From M3007 sp964621185 (GTDB lineage: Bacteria; Bacteroidota; Bacteroidia; Chitinophagales; Saprospiraceae): a stretch of 64,000 bases of DNA. The translations under genes and the position numbers were made by a program. The notes beneath the pieces were generated by a model. That model was not told the origin of the DNA and searched no databases. It saw only the letters and a program-made list of their open reading frames with translations. Shown here in pieces: positions 16,378 through 24,517 of the stretch. Location: assembly GCA_964621185.1 (NCBI GenBank), contig CAZULM010000008.1, forward strand, positions 95,412-159,411, in the 5' to 3' direction. Position 1 is the stretch's first letter. Each line of letters begins with the position of its first letter.

Positions 16378-18657
16378 TTAAAAATACTTGCCTTCTATAC
16401 TGTATATGCCCTCGGATATATGCTCCAAGGCTATATTTACCCGATCTCTGATGGTATCACCCAAATCGCATTGGGTACTGTGAAAAGCATATTCAATGGC
16501 CTGGAACTCACGCTCAATTACAGGAAAGTCGAAACCCGTAGAGAAGCCAAGCAAATAGAATAATTGCCGGATATGGTCGCGGAGCTCTTTTACCGAAATG
16601 CTGTTTTTTGGTTCTTTTGCGTTGCCAGCATTATTTGTCACAGGTTTTTGCATCAAATATTCATTGGCAGTACATCCCAATGCACTTTTTTCGGAAATGC
16701 CCTCATCAACTGAAAACCGTTCGATAAAGCGCCTGAATGCCTGAATAGCAGCCGACCGGTCGAGGCGGGTTCCACCATTGTGCGTGACAACCCCATGTTC
16801 TGCTAAGAAGGCCCAAAGTTCTATTTCGTCGAACAGTATTTCCTGGGCCTGGGCTTTCATGAATTGGTACAAGGTGGCTCTGAACAGATGTGGGGTATTA
16901 ATCGGGTCGGCGCCACGAACGAGGTGCCAATGCTCATCGACGTACTGCAGGCCTTTTTCTTGCATGCTCGATTGGATGGCTTCATTGAACACGGTGATCG
17001 GGTAAATCCAGTACCGCTGTGCGATACCCAAGCCGTCGCGCCTTTCGGCAGACTTGATCATGTCGAGCAAGTCGGTACCGCGGGCCTGGTTTCCTTCGGG
17101 CTCGCTGAACAGGTAGTCGAGCAATATCAGATCAAAAACATGGCTGAGAGGCTTTAGGCTCTCCCTTACAAATCCCAACTTAACAGCAGGCGAATCAGGA
17201 TTTGGAGCCGCATTGCAACCAATCAGTCTAACAGCTTCCGCAGGGCTCACCGCTTCATTATATTCTTTGACGATATCGTTTTTCCCCGCTGCAAACTCCG
17301 TAGTTATCAGGCTTTCGATAATGTCTTTTTTGTTTTTCCCTTTTTGGCTTTCAAGCACATTGTTCTTTTCCCGGAGCATATTATTCGCAAAATCGTCCAC
17401 CAGCAAAACATTCCACTTCAAGTCCTTACCGTCTGATTTGAACCAAGTTCTGGTTTCTTTTGCCTTATCCTGCATCTTGCCTTCGGAATGAAAGATAAAG
17501 GGGTGCACTTTTTTGGCGTGGCCTGTGCCGAACTTGTCGCTAAGGTGTGAGTTGTCCAGCATGCGCCCGTGAAATTCAATGTATTCGCGGCACACGTTTT
17601 TATGGTAAAGGTTGTGTTTGTATGCCCAGGCAATGGTTTCCAAAGCCTTTTTTATGTCTTCAGTGAAATTGCCCAAAGAAACATACCTGCACCAGATACT
17701 CGAATCTAAAAAGCGGAAACGCGGGTCTAGGTTGATTTGAGGGGCCTTGCCATCTTCCATAACATTGGCGGAGCTTACAAAGAGTACGGGTGCCGTTGAG
17801 TTGCCGTTTAGCAACGTCTCCAATATCTGCTTGAAAAAATCCTTGGCGCCGAAATCTGAAATCGCCCCAATAGGCATAAAAACAATATGGACAGGGTGGC
17901 CGTTTTCGTCGCTGGCTTCAGTAAAGATTGTACTTGCTTTTTCCCACACAAAATTATCGGGCAGTTTATTCGAAAGCACTTTCTGCTCATAGCCGTTGAC
18001 CATGAACTTGAATTGCTTGCTAAAAGGGATGTCTAACAAACCATCATACGCTTTCTCCCCACTCCAAGGGTAGTGCAATAGTTCGGCAAAACGCGCAAGA
18101 GCCTGCACCTTGCTAAACGGTTCGCCATAAATCGGCGTATTGGATGCTAAGAGCTCGTTGAGTACGTTGCCCGTGTGGGAAAACCCCACGATCAAGGCAC
18201 TCTTTTTATTATCAAGGATTTTGATACCAGGCTTGTACATTGAAAATTTCAAATTCCCCCCCCATTCGCTGGCTTGGGCTCCTTCTTCCAATATCTTGTA
18301 AAAATTTTCTATCCCCTTCTTGCCTTCCATACTTGGATCAGGGATAGGAGCCATATTGTCCATAATATCGACATCATAACCGTGGGCAAACACGATAACC
18401 CTATTGATGGATTCGGCTTTGACTCCTTGTTTTTGCAATGCATTGCAGACAGATTTAATGATCGCCTTGAAGTGCTCTTTTTTGTCACCGCCCTTTTCTC
18501 GAACTAAGCAGGGGAAGGCAAAAATATTTTCGCCGTTCAGTTTGAACCCTTCTGAGCCGTCGTTTAAAGTAGTAACATTTCCGTACTTAAAAATGCCCTT
18601 ACCATTTATCTGGTTGATCAAGTTTTTGTACGTGCTAAAGATTATGATGTCTTCCAT
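16378..18657 (-). CDS. Cassette gene 3: large protein with an embedded, atypical response-regulator receiver domain
   Basis: The 759-residue protein contains a receiver-like core in its middle: WNVLLVDDF (acidic pair, near residue 420), FDLILLDYLF (likely phospho-acceptor Asp, near residue 517) and YPITVF (Thr position). The conserved Lys after the fifth strand seems absent, since RGADPINTPHLF stands where xTKPF is usual. A long insertion separates the first and third strands. The N-terminal 400 residues are of unknown family and contain RVIVFAHGYD and SALIVGFSHTGN. The C-terminus is helical. The gene starts 5 bases after the stop of the ATPase gene, so the two are almost certainly co-transcribed, and the pairing suggests a kinase-receiver relationship. 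Confidence 0.7.
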   Translation of the reverse strand: MEDIIIFSTYKNLINQINGKGIFKYGNVTTLNDGSEGFKLNGENIFAFPCLVREKGGDKKEHFKAIIKSVCNALQKQGVKAESINRVIVFAHGYDVDIMDNMAPIPDPSMEGKKGIENFYKILEEGAQASEWGGNLKFSMYKPGIKILDNKKSALIVGFSHTGNVLNELLASNTPIYGEPFSKVQALARFAELLHYPWSGEKAYDGLLDIPFSKQFKFMVNGYEQKVLSNKLPDNFVWEKASTIFTEASDENGHPVHIVFMPIGAISDFGAKDFFKQILETLLNGNSTAPVLFVSSANVMEDGKAPQINLDPRFRFLDSSIWCRYVSLGNFTEDIKKALETIAWAYKHNLYHKNVCREYIEFHGRMLDNSHLSDKFGTGHAKKVHPFIFHSEGKMQDKAKETRTWFKSDGKDLKWNVLLVDDFANNMLREKNNVLESQKGKNKKDIIESLITTEFAAGKNDIVKEYNEAVSPAEAVRLIGCNAAPNPDSPAVKLGFVRESLKPLSHVFDLILLDYLFSEPEGNQARGTDLLDMIKSAERRDGLGIAQRYWIYPITVFNEAIQSSMQEKGLQYVDEHWHLVRGADPINTPHLFRATLYQFMKAQAQEILFDEIELWAFLAEHGVVTHNGGTRLDRSAAIQAFRRFIERFSVDEGISEKSALGCTANEYLMQKPVTNNAGNAKEPKNSISVKELRDHIRQLFYLLGFSTGFDFPVIEREFQAIEYAFHSTQCDLGDTIRDRVNIALEHISEGIYSIEGKYF

Positions 18658-18662
18658 GGCTA

Positions 18663-21600
18663 TTATTTGTTTTCTTCTTGAATAGTGGCATAAAACAGCT
18701 CGCAGAGGGAAAGTTTGCAGTCGCGTAGCGCCGAGCCCAAAGAGGCCAGTTGCACGAAAGCCGTGCGTTTAGGCAGGATATGGGTTTTTGAGCGCCCGGA
18801 GTGGATCGTCACCCTGAATTTCACTTTAAACACCTCGTCCTTGAACCTTTTCAGCAAGCTGTCTATTTGATCCTGTTCGTCCTTGTTTTTCAGCAGGGCT
18901 GAATTGCTGCAGAATTTGATGCCCCGTTCCAGTAGGCCCTGGTGCAGGGAAATAAAGTGGCTTTGTTCATAGATCGGCTGGTTTCTGCCCCTGTTGACGA
19001 ACTCGACTTCCCCGTTTTCATCCAAGCGAACGACGTTTTCTCCCCGGAGGTCTTTCATAAACAAGTACCCAGGATGCTCCATATCCTGCTCCAAGGACAG
19101 AATATGGATATTCTTCTTGGCCCACAACTGATAATTTCGGTCGTTCTCTTTTGTCCTGCCCGGTTTGTAGTAGTTGTTCCAGATGCGCTCGTCGATGATG
19201 ATAATTTTGGTGAGCGCTGCCTCCAGCATCTTGTAGCGCCACAAATGGCTGATCGTTTCGAAGCGGAAAAGCCGGTTGTTGGTATTGTCGCCGGAAATTC
19301 CTTCCACAAAGAGGTAATCTTTGAGCTCGGAGTCGTCTTTCCGGAAATGGTCAAATTGTGCGGACAGGTCGTTGTGCCGCCTGAACACGATCGGCTGTTT
19401 TTCCCCCTCATCTGTGTTGTCAATAACGTATTCACGGATATCGGGCTCCTCGGAAAACGCCCTGCTAGGATTCGGGTCGGAGATTCCAATGCGGAAGTCC
19501 TTGTCCTCAGAGAGCCGCCGAGGGTTGGCAGCAAAGGGTAGCGTGATGGCAAAGCGGCTGTGCTTTTGCATATCGTCGAACGGGGCATGCTCGTTCAGCC
19601 ATTTTTGAACGAGGCGTTTTTTGAAGTCGGCAGCAAGCAAAAATCCGTCGTCGATCCCGGTGACCACCCTTACCGGGCATTGCGACAATATGTGGAAGTA
19701 CTGTTTCTTCCAATCTTTGGTATCAATCTCCAGCGCTTTTTCGATCGCGACAAACTGGTACTGCACCTTCTTAGGGTTCAGTTCAATGTCAGGGTAATAT
19801 TCCTCAATTCGCCAGTCTTTGAGGTTTTCCTGGTATGCAGGCATCAACTCGCCTGTTTTTTCAGCTCCATAGTATTTGGATTTGTCCTTCACAATTAACA
19901 GGCCAGGGGTCGGGCGACGGAGGTAGAACACGTATTTCAATGCGATGCCTTCATCATCTTTGGGCTTTTCGGGAATTTGCAACACAGGCAGTTCCCCAGG
20001 TGCCGCTTCGTTCAGCTGGTGCGGCTGGATGCCGCGCAGCCAACCAGTGGCTATCTGGATTTCCTTGATCCCTTTGTGCTGTTCATGTGGGTTGCCGTCT
20101 TTTTGCATGAGTGGGTCGTTCAAAGCTTTGGAGATACGCTCCAATTTAGCACGGTCAATATTGCTGCTGTTGTCCTGTACCTCTACCTTGTAATACCTGA
20201 TACCCGATTTATCGGCAGGTTCGGGGGCCTCGGAGATCACGATTGACACTTCCATCCGTTGATTTGGTCGCTTGTCTTTAGGTATCCCATGCTTGGCGCT
20301 GTTCCGGATAAAGTTCTCCAGGATGGTGTAAATGCCCTGCCGCCCGGTATTGCCCGAAGGCAAGGCCACTTCGAAATCGTTGTTGTCATCCAATGGTGTC
20401 ACTTCACCAGTTTCGGCATCTTTCCATTGGGTGTTTATCACAATATCTTTGCTCGTGTATCCCTCTGAATAAACAATGTAATCGAGTATCAAATTTCGAA
20501 AAGGGTGCTCTTTTGCGGGATCGACGGGGGTGTAAAAGTGTTTGAGGATACTTGACCTGAAATATACCGGGCTGAAGTACAGGTAGCGGTCGGAGGCAAA
20601 GGTGCCGATATAGTCCTGGCGTTCCTGGAAATAGTCAAGCAGGGTGCCGATAGAGCGGAGGGTGGGCAAAACGATGTCCCCATTTCGAATCAAACTCAGT
20701 AGTTCCTCTGGCAGCCCAGCTAAGATATTAGCATCCACCATTTGCTCCTCGTTGGAAAGCGTGTTTTTCAAGTATGACAAAACATGGCTGCCCAAGTTGT
20801 GGCTGATGTTTCTTGACATCACTGAAACGGCTGCGGAGCGTTCCTGGGGGGCTCGGACAACTTCTTCGATCTCGCCGATTTGTTTGTCGACAAAGAGGCC
20901 GTTGAAGAAGTAGAGCAAGGAGATGAGATCTTGTGGTACAGAATGGCTGGGGGTAAGGGGCATGGTAGGGGCATTGCTACCTTCAACGTATTTTCCTGTT
21001 TCGGGGTCCTTAGACCATTCTAAATCTGGGTCGATCCGTTTGTCAGAATTAATAAACGTGGCACCTCCAGTTAATTGCTCCTTCCAGTTAATAATGACAG
21101 GCAGCCAGTAAATATGGGAAATCGTGTTGTCTTCTTGTGTGATGTAAAAGAAACCTGCTTCAAAAATACTCATGCGCACATCAAGTGAAAGTGGGTCCTC
21201 AAGATCCAAGAGCTTAATCACCAAATCCAGTTGCTCATTTTCTTCCTGGGTGTATTTGTCATTGTGGTCAAAATTTTTCCAGGAGTCGCTGGAATTGTCA
21301 AAATAGGGGATCCTTCGACGGCTGGAGTTGAACTGATCTAAAACAGTGGTTTCCAGCGATTTCAAATTTCCCAAGTTTTCCAGCTCTTTTAAAAGCATAT
21401 GCTCGTATTCATGACGGGAGTTGTCCTTTATGTGTTCACCTGGACTTTTATACCTGCTATATGCTTTTTGTAGAATGTTTTCAAATTTTGGTTCGAATAA
21501 ACGGACGTGAAAAGCAGCATCCAATGGGTTGAAGATGCCGCTGCGAATGAGGAACCGCATAATGCTGTATTGGAATTCTCTTTCACACTCTCCATAAGTC

Positions 21601-22481
21601 TTTTCTTCAGGGTTGACACATTTTGCCCGTTCAGCTCGAAAAACCAATTCTGGGTTCGTGTCACCTGGCTTTATCTGGAGGATGGTACTTTCCCGGTGAG
21701 AACCTTCGGCGTTGAATTTGCCGAAGTAAGATGGCTCACCCCGGCTCACTTTTGGGCGAACGTCTGGGTCGATTTCATAAACGACCATGTCCAAAGATTT
21801 TTGCGGGGTTTTGTCAAAGTAGAAAATGGAGGTTACGTTGTTGTGAATAATCTCCCATACGGTACTGTATTTGCCTTGAAAGTGGCTCAATCCGGTAAAT
21901 GCGGCCTCCCTCAAAGCGTATGGTGACTTGTCTTTGTCGGCTCTGTATTTGGCATCATGACTGTCGGGAACACCCAAATGCAGCCGGTAAAATGGCATGT
22001 TTCGGTTATCAATGAAGGAATACAGGTTTATATTCAAGGTCAGCCAATGCTCCGGAAAGTATTGATCTAAATGGCGGTTAATCTGTTTGCGGAAACGATA
22101 TTCAAAATAAGCGCGCCATTCAGCCCTTGCATTGACCAAATCTTTGCTCCTGTTTTGCAAATAGGTTTGAACGGCTTGGCGATATGCCAGGTCATTTTCA
22201 CGAAATTTAGGAGTGAAAATTTCGGTAATGGTATCGATAGCATCATTATAGTGAAAATCCAGTTTATCTTGGAGAAAAACCCTGATAGAATGTATGTAGG
22301 AGATTTGCGCACCGCCACGATTATTTAGATCTGAATAAATTCTATCGACAATTTTTGGGGAAAAGTCGGCTTTTAAAAGTTTTTTTTCCAAGTCTTTCAA
22401 TTGCGATTCACTTTTCTCTTCCAGAGTTTGAGCATAATTCGCCAGAAGTTCCTGGTGCGATTGCAATATTTCATTTTTCAT
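18663..22481 (-). CDS. Cassette gene 2: 1272-residue histidine-kinase-like (GHKL) ATPase
   Basis: The protein has a long N-terminal region of about 550 residues with no recognised domain and no signal peptide or membrane helix. It then has an H-box-like segment SRNISHNLGSHVLSYL (near residue 565) and, after about 150 residues, an N-box ENFIRNSAKHG followed by VEVQDNSS. This is the layout of a histidine kinase dimerisation helix plus GHKL ATPase. The usual GTGLGL motif is not evident; KGIKEIQIATGWLRG may be its equivalent. About 450 C-terminal residues of unknown family follow, including KIIIIDERIW and VTIHSGRSK. The start overlaps the end of the dehydrogenase-like gene by 11 bases. The role is inferred to be that of a cytoplasmic sensor kinase or ATPase partner of the receiver protein. 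Confidence 0.75.
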   Translation of the reverse strand: MKNEILQSHQELLANYAQTLEEKSESQLKDLEKKLLKADFSPKIVDRIYSDLNNRGGAQISYIHSIRVFLQDKLDFHYNDAIDTITEIFTPKFRENDLAYRQAVQTYLQNRSKDLVNARAEWRAYFEYRFRKQINRHLDQYFPEHWLTLNINLYSFIDNRNMPFYRLHLGVPDSHDAKYRADKDKSPYALREAAFTGLSHFQGKYSTVWEIIHNNVTSIFYFDKTPQKSLDMVVYEIDPDVRPKVSRGEPSYFGKFNAEGSHRESTILQIKPGDTNPELVFRAERAKCVNPEEKTYGECEREFQYSIMRFLIRSGIFNPLDAAFHVRLFEPKFENILQKAYSRYKSPGEHIKDNSRHEYEHMLLKELENLGNLKSLETTVLDQFNSSRRRIPYFDNSSDSWKNFDHNDKYTQEENEQLDLVIKLLDLEDPLSLDVRMSIFEAGFFYITQEDNTISHIYWLPVIINWKEQLTGGATFINSDKRIDPDLEWSKDPETGKYVEGSNAPTMPLTPSHSVPQDLISLLYFFNGLFVDKQIGEIEEVVRAPQERSAAVSVMSRNISHNLGSHVLSYLKNTLSNEEQMVDANILAGLPEELLSLIRNGDIVLPTLRSIGTLLDYFQERQDYIGTFASDRYLYFSPVYFRSSILKHFYTPVDPAKEHPFRNLILDYIVYSEGYTSKDIVINTQWKDAETGEVTPLDDNNDFEVALPSGNTGRQGIYTILENFIRNSAKHGIPKDKRPNQRMEVSIVISEAPEPADKSGIRYYKVEVQDNSSNIDRAKLERISKALNDPLMQKDGNPHEQHKGIKEIQIATGWLRGIQPHQLNEAAPGELPVLQIPEKPKDDEGIALKYVFYLRRPTPGLLIVKDKSKYYGAEKTGELMPAYQENLKDWRIEEYYPDIELNPKKVQYQFVAIEKALEIDTKDWKKQYFHILSQCPVRVVTGIDDGFLLAADFKKRLVQKWLNEHAPFDDMQKHSRFAITLPFAANPRRLSEDKDFRIGISDPNPSRAFSEEPDIREYVIDNTDEGEKQPIVFRRHNDLSAQFDHFRKDDSELKDYLFVEGISGDNTNNRLFRFETISHLWRYKMLEAALTKIIIIDERIWNNYYKPGRTKENDRNYQLWAKKNIHILSLEQDMEHPGYLFMKDLRGENVVRLDENGEVEFVNRGRNQPIYEQSHFISLHQGLLERGIKFCSNSALLKNKDEQDQIDSLLKRFKDEVFKVKFRVTIHSGRSKTHILPKRTAFVQLASLGSALRDCKLSLCELFYATIQEENK

Positions 22482-23580
22482 TGTGGAATGTTTTTATTTG
22501 TAAGTAAACCTCCTCTAAGATGCTACTGGTAGAGGCAAGCCTTTTTCTTTTCGATTTTGAAATGATGGATTCAAGGCAAGTGACGATTCCGGCGACTCCG
22601 AAATGCTTTTCAGCAATGTCCGCAGCGATCCGCAGCACGGCATAGGGCATCACCCTGTCTTTGCCTTGAATGTCGTCCGCTGATCCATGAACGGTTTGAT
22701 ATTCAACCAAGTTCCCTTCAAATGGCGGTTCAATATAATAGTTTCGGGCAAAAAAATCGATCTTGACTTCATCGCCCATATTGATGTAACCAAGGATCGG
22801 CTCAAAAATAAGGTCCCCTACCTCGTTGCTACAAATGATCAGAAGTTTGTTTGGCCTTTTGTGGTGCCTGTCTTCACTGATCAATTTGTACAAATTGGTC
22901 GAACCGGTGTCCGGCTGATAGGCCATGAATTCTGGGTTGCTTTCTGTTACCCAAGATTCCAAGATGTTGCCGAACAAATGGAATTTATAGATGGCCCATT
23001 TCTTAAAGTCATGCTTATCCCCAAAACTTTCTTGGGCTATCTTGATACCAAAATTTACAAGTCGCTGGATGTGCTTCTTGGTAAATTTTGTATTGACCAG
23101 CAATTCTCCCCCATCTTCGCTCAATGAATAACCTGTATTGGCATAATACCCCCCAGCTTGATCCCGGACGAAAATTATTTTCGTTCCGGTAATGGTTTCT
23201 AAGCCAAACACTTTGATTGCCTTTACATGCTGCCGGAAGGTATATAGTGCTTCAGCGTTGATGGCCGTCCTAAAGATGACGTTTACGCCATCTTTATACC
23301 ATTGCTGCGCCAGTTTTGCCATCCTGCTTGCCTCCTTATCGGAGATTTCCTTAGCTGACTTTGGATCGTCACCAATGCCATCTTTTAGGGTTTGGTAAGA
23401 ATGATATATGTAGGGAATGTCATTGGAGAGCGTGTCTTCAACAAAGGTTACCGCTTTTTCAGAATAATTATCTACCAGGGTTTGTAAAAAATCTTTAAAT
23501 ATCTGGGTTAGCTCCATCCCCGTTCCCCCACCCACAATCACCCCAATTTTTAAAGTTGGTTCGTAGGAATTTCCTTCCAT
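22471..23580 (-). CDS. Cassette gene 1: isocitrate/isopropylmalate dehydrogenase-like protein
   Basis: The 369-residue product resembles the beta-decarboxylating dehydrogenase family. It has an N-terminal KIGVIVGGGTGMEL (compare GDGIGPE), a possible catalytic Tyr in GGYYANTGYS, a likely catalytic Lys in IYKFHLFGNILESW, the metal-binding region NEVGDLIFEPILGY (compare GDILSDE), and the C-terminal HGSADDIQGKDRVMP. Several substrate-binding positions differ from leucine-pathway and TCA enzymes, and no leucine genes are near, so it is probably a specialised paralogue. The ATG at 23580 (MEGNSYEP) was chosen; an upstream in-frame ATG at 23748 would read through the degenerate DUF4350 remnant. It leads the four-gene block. 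Confidence 0.75.
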   Translation of the reverse strand: MEGNSYEPTLKIGVIVGGGTGMELTQIFKDFLQTLVDNYSEKAVTFVEDTLSNDIPYIYHSYQTLKDGIGDDPKSAKEISDKEASRMAKLAQQWYKDGVNVIFRTAINAEALYTFRQHVKAIKVFGLETITGTKIIFVRDQAGGYYANTGYSLSEDGGELLVNTKFTKKHIQRLVNFGIKIAQESFGDKHDFKKWAIYKFHLFGNILESWVTESNPEFMAYQPDTGSTNLYKLISEDRHHKRPNKLLIICSNEVGDLIFEPILGYINMGDEVKIDFFARNYYIEPPFEGNLVEYQTVHGSADDIQGKDRVMPYAVLRIAADIAEKHFGVAGIVTCLESIISKSKRKRLASTSSILEEVYLQIKTFHNEK

Positions 23581-23614
23581 AGAGTGTTTTGGATTGATGA
23601 ATGATTTGGTTAGA

Positions 23615-23622
23615 CAAGGGTA
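23615..23622 (-). promoter_or_regulatory. Possible -7 element for the four-gene cassette
   Basis: On the minus strand TACCCTTG matches TAnnTTTG with one mismatch and lies about 35 bases before the dehydrogenase-like gene's ATG. No convincing TTG element is seen upstream. Confidence 0.25.
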
Positions 23623-23673
23623 TAAGATTATTATGGTTTTTTTGAATTTATTTTGTCGAACGAGTGTTTTTTT

Positions 23674-23793
23674 TCGATGAAACCGAGAATAAACTCTACA
23701 GCTGTCGCCCGCCACCAACCCATATAAGACATAATGGTAGCGCAACATTTGGCAATGTTAGGGTTTTTGCGGGGGGGGAAGTAGAGGGGGGCG
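23674..23793 (+). pseudogene. Degenerate 3' end of a DUF4350 gene; right boundary of the cassette
   Basis: In the plus frame that includes ATG at 23734, this stretch reads ARHQPI, a stop, then DIMVAQHLAMLGFLRGGK and TAG. The intact gene at 14401 ends VRYQPTEDMMVELHLAMEGF followed by LRGGK. Most residues agree over about 28 codons, the Leu-Arg codons are spelled differently (TTGCGG versus TTGAGA), and an internal stop shows it is not functional. The 31 bases at 23761-23791 match 14377-14407 in 29 positions. Confidence 0.65.
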
Positions 23794-23878
23794 CGGCATT
23801 TATCCACCAAAATGCGGCATTTGTCCTACTCCCCCCCCACCCAAACTCCCCAACTTTGCACCTATACCCAACAGAAAG

Positions 23879-23982
23879 CATAGCCAACGCAAAGTGGTTG
23901 TGAAAATTGAATGTTTGTAATCTATTGAAAATCAATTTTTCAACATCCATCTATCCATCAAATCCACCCAAATCCTGGTATA
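23879..23982 (-). repeat. Dispersed intergenic repeat, family 1 (copy 3)
   Basis: Read on the minus strand it begins TATACCAGGATTTGGGTGG and ends ACTTTGCGTTGGCTA, like the copies at 1649 and 33219. A 5'-only partial copy follows at 24025-24068 on the same strand. Between the two there is only AT-rich DNA. Confidence 0.75.
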
Positions 23983-24064
23983 GTTTGCGAAAATTTCAGT
24001 AGTTAAATCCATAATAATCAATTTGATCCATCCATCAAATCCTTCAAATCCACCCAAATCCAGG

Positions 24065-24072
24065 TATCTTTT
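24065..24072 (+). promoter_or_regulatory. Possible -7 element for the receiver/kinase operon
   Basis: TATCTTTT is one base off TAnnTTTG and lies 19 bases before the receiver ATG. It overlaps the edge of the partial family 1 repeat at 24025-24068, so the repeat may contribute to the promoter. Confidence 0.3.
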
Positions 24073-24091
24073 CCATTAATCTTCCACATCC

Positions 24092-24484
24092 ATGCCACTC
24101 AAACTTTTAGTCGCCGACGATGAAGCCCACATCAGAATGCTCCTCGAACAAACCTTTGAAGATATCGAAGACGAAGGGGTTGAACTTCTTTTTGCCGAAA
24201 ACGGGCGCGACGCCCTCGCCCTTATCCAGTCTGAACGCCCGCAATTAGTCTTCCTCGACGTGATGATGCCCTTCCTCAACGGCATGGACGTGTGCGACAA
24301 GGTAAAAAACGAACTGGGCATGTCGGACGTCTATGTCGTGCTGCTCACGGCAAAAGGCCAGGAAATAGACAAGCAAAAAGGCGCCGCCGCGGGCGCCGAC
24401 CAATACCTGACCAAGCCTTTCGACCCCGATTTCCTGCTGGGCATGGCCCGGCAGGTGCTGGGCTTGCAAGAAGTGTCGGACTGA
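24092..24484 (+). CDS. Single-domain response regulator (CheY-like receiver)
   Basis: The 130-residue protein is one receiver domain. It has the acidic pair VADDEAH at residues 9-10, the phospho-acceptor Asp in FLDVMMP (near residue 55), the switch Thr in LLTAKG, and the conserved Lys in YLTKPF. There is no output domain, so it would signal by protein-protein contact. It lies 33 bases upstream of the first of three histidine kinases on the same strand and is a likely shared phosphorylation target. Confidence 0.9.
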   Translation: MPLKLLVADDEAHIRMLLEQTFEDIEDEGVELLFAENGRDALALIQSERPQLVFLDVMMPFLNGMDVCDKVKNELGMSDVYVVLLTAKGQEIDKQKGAAAGADQYLTKPFDPDFLLGMARQVLGLQEVSD

Positions 24485-24517
24485 ACCGGTCTAACCTGTT
24501 TGTTTTAACAACGAGCC

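Noticed and set aside
16378..18657. Caspase-like peptidase reading of the N-terminal part (AHGYD and FSHTGN as a His/Cys dyad)
   Set aside because: The expected Cys is absent and the similarity rests on a few residues; kept only as a question for structure prediction.
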